Assembly (NCBI GenBank): GCA_026708325.1
Contig: JAPOVC010000024.1
Coordinates: 78,282 to 142,281 of the forward strand
DNA from: Anaerolineaceae bacterium
GTDB taxonomy: Bacteria > Chloroflexota > Anaerolineae > Aggregatilineales > Phototrophicaceae
Length of the DNA stretch: 64,000 bases
Direction: 5' to 3'
This document shows positions 56,189-64,000 of the stretch, in pieces (position 1 is the first letter of the stretch; every line of letters starts with the position of its first letter). The notes beneath the pieces were generated by a model that was not told where the DNA came from, made no database searches, and worked only from the letters and a program-made list of their open reading frames with translations. The translations under genes were made by a program, and so were the position numbers.

Positions 56189-56551
56189 GTGGAAGTTGCG
56201 CTGGCGGTCGTGATCGGCGCGCTCTATGCGGCCGGTCTGTACATGATGCTGCGTCGCAGCATGGTCAAGCTGATCGCCGGCCTGGTGCTGCTGGGTTACG
56301 CCAGCAACCTGTTAATTTTCGTGGTAAGCCGCCTGACGCGGGCCAGGCCGCCGCTGGTGCCGGAGGGCGCGCAGGGCATCGCCGAGCCCTTCGCCGACCC
56401 CGTGCCGCAAGCGCTGATTCTGACGGCCATCGTGATTGGATTCGGCCTGCAGGCCTTCGCGCTCGTGCTGGTCCGCCGCGCCTACCAGGCGGTCAACAAC
56501 GACGACCTTGACCAGGTGACGGCCAGCGACCGGCCGGACCTGCAACGGTGA
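56189..56551 (+). CDS. mrpC: Na+/H+ antiporter subunit C (MrpC/MnhC, NuoK-like)
   Basis: 120 residues from a GTG at 56189, one base after the mrpB stop; GGAGG lies upstream. Three membrane segments as in Nuo[32 protein letters not shown] and [30 protein letters not shown]. Confidence 0.94.
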   Translation: MEVALAVVIGALYAAGLYMMLRRSMVKLIAGLVLLGYASNLLIFVVSRLTRARPPLVPEGAQGIAEPFADPVPQALILTAIVIGFGLQAFALVLVRRAYQAVNNDDLDQVTASDRPDLQR

Positions 56552-56631
56552 AGACTGCGGGACGCGGCGCCCGTTACCGGGCAGGGCATGGGAACGGGGT
56601 TGCGGGCAGCGATGCTGAAGAGGGGGACTGA

Positions 56632-58131
56632 CTGAACACGCTGCTGGTGCTGCCGATCCTGATCCCCTTCCTGATGGCGATTTTGTCGATCATCAACTGG
56701 GGCAATCGTGTGCTGCACCGCTTCCTGGCGCTGGCCGGCAGCGTCGGCCTGCTCTTTGCGGCGCTGGCCCTGTTGACCACGGTGAGCGAGCAGGGAATCC
56801 TGAGCAGCAACATCGGCGACTGGCCGGCGCCCTACGGCATCGTGCTGGTGGCGGACCTGCCGGGCGCGATCATGGTGCTGATGGCGGCCATCGTCGGTCT
56901 GGCGGTGCTGGTGTATTCCACCGCCTGCATGGACGAGGCCTGCGAGCGCTTCGGCTACTACCCGCTCATCCTGATTTTGCTCATGGGCATGTGCGGCGCT
57001 TTCCTGACGGGCGACCTCTTCAATCTCTACGTGTGGTTCGAAATCATGCTGATCGCCTCCTTCGCCCTGCTGGCGCTGGGGGGCAGCCGCGCGCAACTGG
57101 AGGGCTCGGTCAAGTACTTCGCGCTGAACCTGCTGGTCTCGGCCTTCTTCCTGACGGGCATCGGCTTCCTCTATGGCATGACCGGTTCGCTCAACATGGC
57201 GGCGCTGGCCCAGGCCCTGCGCGCGGCAGGGCCGGAGCAACCGGTGACGACGGTGGCCATCTTTTTCATGATCGCCTTCGGCATCAAGGCAGCCATGTTT
57301 CCGCTCTACTTTTGGCTGCCGGCCTCCTATCACACGCCACCGGTGCCGGTCTCGGCCATTTTCGCCGGCCTGCTGACCAAGGTCGGCGTCTACGCGATGA
57401 TTCGCGTGTTTACCCTGCTCTTCGTGCAGGATACGGAGTGGACGCACGGTCTGCTGCTGGCTGGCGCGGCGCTGACCATGTTGAGCGGTGTGCTGGGCGC
57501 GGTGGCGCGGCGCGAAATCCGGCGCATCCTGTCCTTCAACATCATCAGCCACATCGGCTATATCGTGCTGGGGCTGGCGCTGTATCGACCGCTGGCGCTG
57601 GCCGGCGCCTGGCTTTACATGATTCATCACGTCATCGTGATGGCCACGCTCTTTCTCGTGAGCGGCATCGTGCAGCGCGTCGGTGGCTCCTTCCGTCTGG
57701 CGCGCCTGGGCGGCCTTTATCAGGGGCATCCCGGCCTCGCGCTGCTCTTTCTCCTGCCGGCACTGGCGCTCTCCGGCGTGCCGCCTCTGTCGGGCTTCTG
57801 GCCAAAACTTGTGCTTCTGCAGGCCATGCTGCAGGACGGACTGTGGCTGGTGGCGGCGACCGCCTTGCTGGTCAGCCTGTTGACCCTTTTCTCGATGATG
57901 CGCATCTGGGTCGGCGCATTCTGGAGCCAGGCCCCGCAGAATGTGGCGACGCCAGGCCCCCTTGCCAACGTCGAGCGGCGCATGCTCTACGGACCGGTGC
58001 TGGCGCTCACGGCCCTGACCATCGCCATCAGCGTTTTCGCCGGCCCCGCGTTTGAACTGACGCAGCGGGCTGCGCAGCAACTGCTGGACCCGCAGCAGTA
58101 TATTGTGGCCGTGCTGGGGGAAAGCCCGTGA
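56632..58131 (+). CDS. mrpD: Na+/H+ antiporter subunit D (MrpD/MnhD, NuoN-like)
   Basis: About 499 residues, some 14 membrane segments. FPLYFWLPASYHTPPVPVSAIFAGLLTKVGVYAMIR is the ion-channel motif and WFEIMLIASFALLALGG carries the conserved glutamate. The start is uncertain: the frame opens immediately after a TGA at 56629, and the first codon, CTG (56632), follows AGGGGGA and would give MNTLLVLPILIPFL, the usual MnhD opening. The first conventional codon is a GTG at 56647, too far from the ribosome site. Confidence 0.93.
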   Translation: MNTLLVLPILIPFLMAILSIINWGNRVLHRFLALAGSVGLLFAALALLTTVSEQGILSSNIGDWPAPYGIVLVADLPGAIMVLMAAIVGLAVLVYSTACMDEACERFGYYPLILILLMGMCGAFLTGDLFNLYVWFEIMLIASFALLALGGSRAQLEGSVKYFALNLLVSAFFLTGIGFLYGMTGSLNMAALAQALRAAGPEQPVTTVAIFFMIAFGIKAAMFPLYFWLPASYHTPPVPVSAIFAGLLTKVGVYAMIRVFTLLFVQDTEWTHGLLLAGAALTMLSGVLGAVARREIRRILSFNIISHIGYIVLGLALYRPLALAGAWLYMIHHVIVMATLFLVSGIVQRVGGSFRLARLGGLYQGHPGLALLFLLPALALSGVPPLSGFWPKLVLLQAMLQDGLWLVAATALLVSLLTLFSMMRIWVGAFWSQAPQNVATPGPLANVERRMLYGPVLALTALTIAISVFAGPAFELTQRAAQQLLDPQQYIVAVLGESP

Positions 58132-58601
58132 ACTGGTTGCTGCTGCACGTCATGCTGGCCCTGATCTGGGCGGCGCTGAGCGGCGAACTGACGCCAGTCA
58201 ACGTCGCTGGCGGCTTTGTGGTGGGCTTTCTGGTGCTCTTGCTGGCGCGGGGCGCGCTGGGCTGTCAACGTTACGTCTCGCGCGTGCCGCGGGTGCTGCG
58301 CTTTGGACTTTACTTTTTGGCGATGCTGGTGCAGGCCAATTTGCGCGTGACCCTGGAGGTGTTGACGCCCAACTACAAGGCGCGCCCGGCGATCGTGGCT
58401 GTGCCGCTGGACATACGGGACGAGGTGGCGATCACCACCCTGGCCAACCTGATCACCCTGACGCCGGGCACGCTTTCGCTGGACGTCTCCACAGACCGGC
58501 GCGTGCTTTACGTGCACGCCATGTTTGTCACCGACGTGGAAGCCTTCCGGCTCGAGATCAAGGACGGGCTGGAGCAGCGCGTACAGGACGTGTTCACGTG
58601 A
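58128..58601 (+). CDS. mrpE: Na+/H+ antiporter subunit E (MrpE/MnhE)
   Basis: 157 residues; GTG start overlapping the mrpD stop by 4 bp. Two or three N-terminal membrane segments, then the conserved NLRVTLEVLTPNYKARPAIVAVPL and LANLITLTPGTLSLDV segments. Confidence 0.95.
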   Translation: MNWLLLHVMLALIWAALSGELTPVNVAGGFVVGFLVLLLARGALGCQRYVSRVPRVLRFGLYFLAMLVQANLRVTLEVLTPNYKARPAIVAVPLDIRDEVAITTLANLITLTPGTLSLDVSTDRRVLYVHAMFVTDVEAFRLEIKDGLEQRVQDVFT

Positions 58602-58870
58602 CCCTGCCTGATCTGGCGCTTTATCTGGTGCTGCCGCTTCTGGGTATCGCCCTGCTGCTGGCGCTCTGGCGGCTGCTGCGCGGGCCGCGTACGCCCGACC
58701 GCGTGGTGGCGCTGGACCTGATGGTGACGCTGGGACTGGGCACCATCGCCGGTTACGCCATCGCCACCGACCAGGCGGCCCTGCTGGACGTGGCGCTGGT
58801 GCTGGCGCTGATTTCCTTTCTGGGGACGACGGCCTTCGCCTACTACCTGCAGAGGAGGCCGGAAGCGTGA
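58598..58870 (+). CDS. mrpF: Na+/H+ antiporter subunit F (MrpF/MnhF)
   Basis: 90 residues, three membrane segments, with RLLRGPRTPDRVVALDLMVTL. GTG start overlapping the mrpE stop by 4 bp. Confidence 0.95.
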   Translation: MTLPDLALYLVLPLLGIALLLALWRLLRGPRTPDRVVALDLMVTLGLGTIAGYAIATDQAALLDVALVLALISFLGTTAFAYYLQRRPEA

Positions 58871-59265
58871 CCCTGATCCAGGGCCTGACGGCTCTGCTCT
58901 TGCTGACCGGCGCATTCTTCATGTTGATGGGCGCCGTGGGCATCGTGCGCATGCCGGACCTGTTCATGCGTATGTCAGCCACGACCAAGTCGGCCACGCT
59001 CGGCGTAAGCTTCATGATGCTGGCCGTGGCCTTGCACTTCAACGACTTGGCGATCGGCGCGCGGGCGCTGGCGACGATTCTCTTCGTCTTCCTGACGGCG
59101 CCGATCGCGGCCCACATGATCGCGCGCGCCGGTTACCTGCGGGGCGTCAGCCTGTGGCAGGGGACCATCAGCGACGAGTTGCAGGGTCGCTATGACGAGG
59201 AGACGGGCGAACTGGAGAGTGGCACGCCGGCCATGGCGCCGCCGCAGGGCGAACCGGAGGACTGA
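58867..59265 (+). CDS. mrpG: Na+/H+ antiporter subunit G (MrpG/MnhG)
   Basis: 132 residues, three membrane segments, with GAVGIVRMPDLFMRMSATTKSATLGV, the MnhG signature. GTG start overlapping mrpF by 4 bp. The hydrophilic C-terminal tail (DEETGELESGTPAMAPP) is longer than usual. Last gene of the operon, 83 bp before the first aldo/keto reductase. Confidence 0.95.
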   Translation: MTLIQGLTALLLLTGAFFMLMGAVGIVRMPDLFMRMSATTKSATLGVSFMMLAVALHFNDLAIGARALATILFVFLTAPIAAHMIARAGYLRGVSLWQGTISDELQGRYDEETGELESGTPAMAPPQGEPED

Positions 59266-59348
59266 AGGCAGCGCGCTCGCCCCGGTCGCGCCGCGATTGG
59301 CGCAGACCTCCGTAATGCGAATGCAGGGAAAGGACAGGAGAGCAAGGT

Positions 59349-60329
59349 ATGGAATACACACATCCCGGGCGCAGTGGACTGCTGGTGAGCCGTCTCTGTC
59401 TGGGCACGATGAACTTCGGCGCGCGCACGGACGAGGCGGAAAGCCGCGCCATCATGGACGCGGCGCTGGATGTCGGCATTAACTTCTTCGATACGGCCAA
59501 CATCTACGGCGCTTATGGCGGCGACCTGCCGGGCTACCGCGGCCTGACCGAGGACATTATGGGGCGCTGGTTCGCGCAGGGTGGCGGGCGGCGCGAGAAG
59601 GTGGTGCTGGCGACCAAGGTCTACAACCCGACGGGCGACTGGCCCAACGAGGGCAAGCTCTCCGCCCTGCACATCCGTCGCGCCTGCGAGGCCAGTTTGC
59701 GCCGCCTGCAGACGGACTACATCGACATCTACCAGGTCCATCACGTCGACCGCGAAACGCCCTGGGGAGAGATCTGGCAGGCGATGGAGCAGCTGATTCG
59801 CGAGGGGAAGATCCTCTATGTGGGCAGCAGTAACCACGCCGGCTGGCACATCGTCAAGGCCAACGAGGCCGCGCAGCGCCGCAACCTGCCGGGCCTGATC
59901 AGCGAGCAATGCAAGTACAGCCTCGCCGAAAGGCGGGTCGAGTTTGAGCTGTTGCCGGCCTGTCAGGACTACGGCGTGGGCGTGATTCCCTGGAGTCCCC
60001 TGCACGGCGGCCTGCTGGGCGGTGTTTTGCGCAAGCTGGCAGGGGGACGGCGCGCCTCGGCCGAGGTACAGGGGCAGATCGAGGGTCTGCGGCCGCAACT
60101 GGAGCGCTACGAGGCTTTTTGCGGCGAACTGGGCGAGGAACCGGCGGACGTGGCCCTGGCCTGGTTGCTTGCGCAGCCGGCGGTGACGGCGCCGATCATC
60201 GGGCCGGCGAACGCGGCGCAATTGCGGGGCAGTTTGCGCGCGCTGGAGCTCCGCCTGGGTGCGGAGCAACTGGCGGCGCTGGACGCCATCTGGCCGGGGC
60301 CGGGCGGCGAAGCGCCGGAATCCTGGTAA
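59349..60329 (+). CDS. Aldo/keto reductase (tandem copy 1)
   Basis: 326 residues, MEYTHPGRSGLLVSRLCLGTMNFG. The tetrad is present: D and Y in NFFDTANIYGAY, K in VLATKVY, H in DIYQVHHVD. The C-terminal cofactor segment is PAVTAPIIGPANAAQL. AGGAGAGC precedes the ATG. It is a close paralogue of the next gene, with most residues identical. The family includes YajO/Tas-like and potassium-channel beta-subunit-like reductases. The substrate is unknown. Confidence 0.92.
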   Translation: MEYTHPGRSGLLVSRLCLGTMNFGARTDEAESRAIMDAALDVGINFFDTANIYGAYGGDLPGYRGLTEDIMGRWFAQGGGRREKVVLATKVYNPTGDWPNEGKLSALHIRRACEASLRRLQTDYIDIYQVHHVDRETPWGEIWQAMEQLIREGKILYVGSSNHAGWHIVKANEAAQRRNLPGLISEQCKYSLAERRVEFELLPACQDYGVGVIPWSPLHGGLLGGVLRKLAGGRRASAEVQGQIEGLRPQLERYEAFCGELGEEPADVALAWLLAQPAVTAPIIGPANAAQLRGSLRALELRLGAEQLAALDAIWPGPGGEAPESW

Positions 60330-60377
60330 CGCAAGTCAGGCGGGAACAGCACGAGACAGAACAAACAGGAGAAGACC

Positions 60378-61358
60378 ATGGAGTACACACATCCCGGTCG
60401 CAGCGGCCTGAGCGTCAGCCGGCTGTGCCTCGGCACGATGAACTTTGGCCCGCACGCCAGCGAGGACGACAGCCAGGTCATCATGGACCGGGCGCTGGAC
60501 CTGGGCATCAACTTTTTCGACACGGCCAATCGCTACGGCCTGCGCGAAGGTCGGGGCCATCTCGGCCTTACCGAAGAAATCATCGGGCGCTGGTGGGCCC
60601 AGGGCGGCGGTCGGCGCGAGAAGGTGGTCCTGGCGACCAAACTCTATGGCGCGATGGGCGACTGGCCCAACGAGGGCAAGTTGTCGGCGCTCAACATTCG
60701 CCGGGCCTGTGAAGCCAGTTTGCGGCGGCTGCAGACCGACCACATCGACATTTACCAGATGCACCACGTCGACCGCGAGACGCCCTGGGAAGAGATCTGG
60801 CAGGGGATGGAACAGTTGCAGCGCGAGGGCAAGATCCTCTACGTGGGTAGCAGCAACTTCGCCGGCTGGCACATCGCGAAGGCCCAGGAAGCGGCGCAGC
60901 GGCGCAACTTCATGGGGCTGATCACCGAGCAATGCAAGTACAGCCTCAACGAGCGGACGGCCGAAATGGAGCTCCTGCCTGCCTGCGAGGACTACGGCGT
61001 GGGGACGATCCCCTGGAGCCCGCTGGCTGGCGGCCTGCTGGGCGGCGTGTTGCGCAAGATTGAGGAGGGTCGACGCGCCGCGGCGGGCATGCAGGCGCGC
61101 ATCGACGCCCTGCGACCGCAGCTTGAGCGTTACGAGAGCTTCTGTGCCGAAGCCGGCGAAGCGCCGGCGGACGTGGCCCTGGCCTGGTTGCTGGCGCAGC
61201 CGGCGGTGACGGCGCCGATTATCGGTCCGCGCAATCTGGAGCAGCTGGAGGGCAGTCTGCGCGCGCTGGAGATCCAGCTGGACGCGGAGCAGTTGGCGGC
61301 GCTGGACGCGATCTGGCCGGGTCCGGGCGGTCCTGCTCCGGAAGCCTGGGCCTGGTAG
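60378..61358 (+). CDS. Aldo/keto reductase (tandem copy 2)
   Basis: 326 residues, same layout: NFFDTANRYGLR, VLATKLYGAM, DIYQMHHVD, PAVTAPIIGPRNLEQL. ACAGGAGA precedes the ATG as in copy 1. The two end differently (GGEAPESW and GGPAPEAWAW). A third, degenerate copy of this 3' end lies about 85 bp downstream beyond a palindromic repeat. Confidence 0.92.
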   Translation: MEYTHPGRSGLSVSRLCLGTMNFGPHASEDDSQVIMDRALDLGINFFDTANRYGLREGRGHLGLTEEIIGRWWAQGGGRREKVVLATKLYGAMGDWPNEGKLSALNIRRACEASLRRLQTDHIDIYQMHHVDRETPWEEIWQGMEQLQREGKILYVGSSNFAGWHIAKAQEAAQRRNFMGLITEQCKYSLNERTAEMELLPACEDYGVGTIPWSPLAGGLLGGVLRKIEEGRRAAAGMQARIDALRPQLERYESFCAEAGEAPADVALAWLLAQPAVTAPIIGPRNLEQLEGSLRALEIQLDAEQLAALDAIWPGPGGPAPEAWAW

Positions 61359-61360
61359 GG

Positions 61361-61400
61361 GCCCTCACCCCCCAGCCCCCTCTCCCTCAGGGAGAGGGGG
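61361..61400 (+). repeat. Simple palindromic repeat
   Basis: GCCCTCACCCCCCAGCC with the perfect CTCTCCCTCAGGGAGAG hairpin, starting 3 bp after the stop codon of aldo/keto reductase copy 2. Confidence 0.88.
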
Positions 61401-61444
61401 AGCAATTTTCAAGAAATTGGGCAACTGTAGATGCTGAACCCAAT

Positions 61445-61495
61445 CTGGCCGGGACCGGGCGGCGAAGCGCTGGATGCCTGGGCCCGGAAGGGGGC
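61445..61495 (+). pseudogene. Remnant of an aldo/keto reductase 3' end
   Basis: Reads IWPGPGGEALDAWARKG, homologous to the last residues of the two reductases upstream (IWPGPGGEAPESW, IWPGPGGPAPEAWAW). Only the tail is left. It suggests a third tandem copy was deleted, with the palindromic repeat at the junction. Confidence 0.65.
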
Positions 61496-61527
61496 TCCCG
61501 TTCTGATAGTCCGCAGTCCGGTTTAGC

Positions 61528-62343
61528 CTAGAGTTCCTCACCCGTGACGTAGACCGTGTCGCGGAAGGCGAATTGATGGTAACTCTGGCCGAGGTTGTCG
61601 CGCAGAATGAAGTGATAGCAACCATCGCCCTGGGGCGCGACGCCGAGGGGTTCGTCGAGGACGACGGTTGACAGGGACCAGCCGCCAGGGAGCACCGGCC
61701 CGCTGATATCGGGGCGGCCGCTGGCGGTGGCGTGCATCACAAAGCGGGCGCCGTTGTCGCTGCTGAGGACGTGGACCTCGCCGCTGAAGCCGATATCGTG
61801 GCATTTGCGAATGACGTTCAGGCTGACGTGGCCGGGCAGCACCAGCGGGCCGAGGCAGCCGAGGCTGGAGGGGTGGCAGTCCGTCGCGGCGATGATGGCC
61901 AGGTCCATCCAGTTGTAGCCGTCGATCTCCCGGAAACGAAAGCAGTCGTCCCCTGTGCAGCCGAGGTCATTGCGCGCCGGCGCCATACCTATGGGCGGCG
62001 AGCCGTGGAAGCAACTCTCGTCGAAAAGCAGATGCCGCTCGCTGTTTTTGCTCCAGGGCAGGGAGGGCTGAAACGCGGGCCAGTCGTCGTGGCTGATGGC
62101 GTTGGGGCCGCCGGCGACGACGACGTGGTTGCCGGGAAGCCCGGGCAACTCGACCAGTTCCAGGGCCGTGCCTGGCGCGCCGCAGAGGGCGTTGGCCGGG
62201 CGTTCGCGGTCGCCGAGGGTGATGGCGAAGGTCTCGCGGCGGTTCAGCAGGTCGTTCCAGGCGACCGCGACGATGGCGTAGACGAGGCCAACCAGCAGGG
62301 CAAGCCGCAGCAGGGTCAGCAGAAGTCGGGCCAGGAAGCGCAC
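61528..62343 (-). CDS. Secreted or membrane-anchored Cys-rich protein of unknown function
   Basis: 271 residues. The N-terminus (RFLARLLLTLLRLALLVGLVYAIVAVAW) is a signal anchor, and the rest is hydrophilic and extracytoplasmic. It has eight cysteines, including a CTGDDC pair, which probably form disulphides. Segments such as ELPGLPGNHVVVAGGPNAISHDDWP and DGCYHFILRDNLGQSYHQFAF do not match a family I know. It is divergent from glpK with 82 bp between the starts. Confidence 0.75.
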   Translation of the reverse strand: MRFLARLLLTLLRLALLVGLVYAIVAVAWNDLLNRRETFAITLGDRERPANALCGAPGTALELVELPGLPGNHVVVAGGPNAISHDDWPAFQPSLPWSKNSERHLLFDESCFHGSPPIGMAPARNDLGCTGDDCFRFREIDGYNWMDLAIIAATDCHPSSLGCLGPLVLPGHVSLNVIRKCHDIGFSGEVHVLSSDNGARFVMHATASGRPDISGPVLPGGWSLSTVVLDEPLGVAPQGDGCYHFILRDNLGQSYHQFAFRDTVYVTGEEL

Positions 62344-62425
62344 GAGACCTCCAGGTCGCGTGGGGTACGCGTCAAGGCTATCATAGTCCGCGCGAATTGT
62401 GCATCCGCTGAAGGTGAGAGTGGAT

Positions 62426-63922
<1,497 letters not shown>

Positions 63923-63941
63923 AACAGACGCGCGTTGCGCG

Positions 63942-63995
63942 GCCCTCAGCCCCCTTGTCCCGCGGCTGAGCGGGAAAGGATTCAGGGTGAGGGCA
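63942..63995 (+). repeat. Palindromic repeat with the hairpin module in reverse
   Basis: GGCCCTCAGCCCCCTTG, TCCCGCGGCTGAGCGGGAAAG, ATTCAGGGTGAGGGC. Same architecture as the copy at 52339, with outer ends forming an inverted repeat. Confidence 0.8.
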
Positions 63996-64000
63996 GGTCA

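Overview
The window is GC-rich chromosomal DNA, densely coding on both strands, from a free-living or host-associated heterotrophic bacterium. The combination of a CarD-type regulator, MenA (menaquinone), many Tat-exported solute-binding proteins, a complete Mrp antiporter operon, rows of Gfo/Idh/MocA dehydrogenases, xylose-isomerase-like epimerases and aldo/keto reductases, and dozens of short GC-rich palindromes suggests Chloroflexota (a Caldilineae/Anaerolineae-like lineage). This assignment is inference from gene content; no rRNA marker is present. I noticed no rRNA, tRNA or CRISPR array.

Layout. 1-12.2 kb: carbohydrate catabolism, with galT, an aldo/keto reductase, and two minus-strand groups of Gfo/Idh/MocA dehydrogenases, TIM-barrel epimerases and three tandem SDRs, then a GH50-like protein that appears to lack both catalytic glutamates. 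12.4-19 kb: NIPSNAP protein, two tandem MFS exporters, a sulfotransferase and acs. 19-21 kb: two tail-collar proteins sharing duplicated upstream palindromes (one a perfect GAAC-N4-GTTC box). 21-25 kb: carD, menA and a parA/parB-like pair. 25-29.4 kb: melA (GH4), galK and a GH32 invertase. 29.4-30.8 kb: a low-GC DarT1/NADAR toxin-antitoxin island inserted at the 3' end of the GH32 gene, which it supplied with a replacement tail. 31-41.4 kb: five tandem paralogous Tat-exported sugar-binding proteins, at least two with a visible promoter of their own, followed by one MalF/MalG-like permease pair and no ATPase. 41.5-49.5 kb: a sarcosine-oxidase-like flavoenzyme and a full Opp/Dpp operon (oppABCDF order on the minus strand). 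49.6-53.1 kb: an unknown protein, a Rieske/helical fusion and a metallo-beta-lactamase-fold hydrolase. 53.4-59.3 kb: the complete mrpABCDEFG operon. 59.3-61.4 kb: two tandem aldo/keto reductases. 61.5-63.9 kb: a secreted Cys-rich protein divergent from glpK.

How the genes work together. GalT, GalK and MelA are three steps of alpha-galactoside/galactose use although they are not adjacent. GH32 handles sucrose or fructans. The five binding proteins would feed one sugar permease whose ATPase must be encoded elsewhere. GlpK and Acs feed glycerol and acetate into central metabolism. The Opp system imports peptides and the Mrp complex handles Na+/H+ homeostasis.

The most unusual signal is not a gene. 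About 24 copies of a modular palindromic repeat (outer GCCCTCACCCC, hairpin CTCTCCCTCAGGGAGAG) lie between genes. A second, smaller hairpin with ends TTCCCG...CGGGAGCCCT has inserted into these at two different positions, sometimes twice in one copy, flanked by a short direct repeat. The same double module has entered the 5' ends of two of the three SDR paralogues in frame, adding 15 residues to their N-termini. Several repeat copies lie beside broken or duplicated 3' ends of genes.
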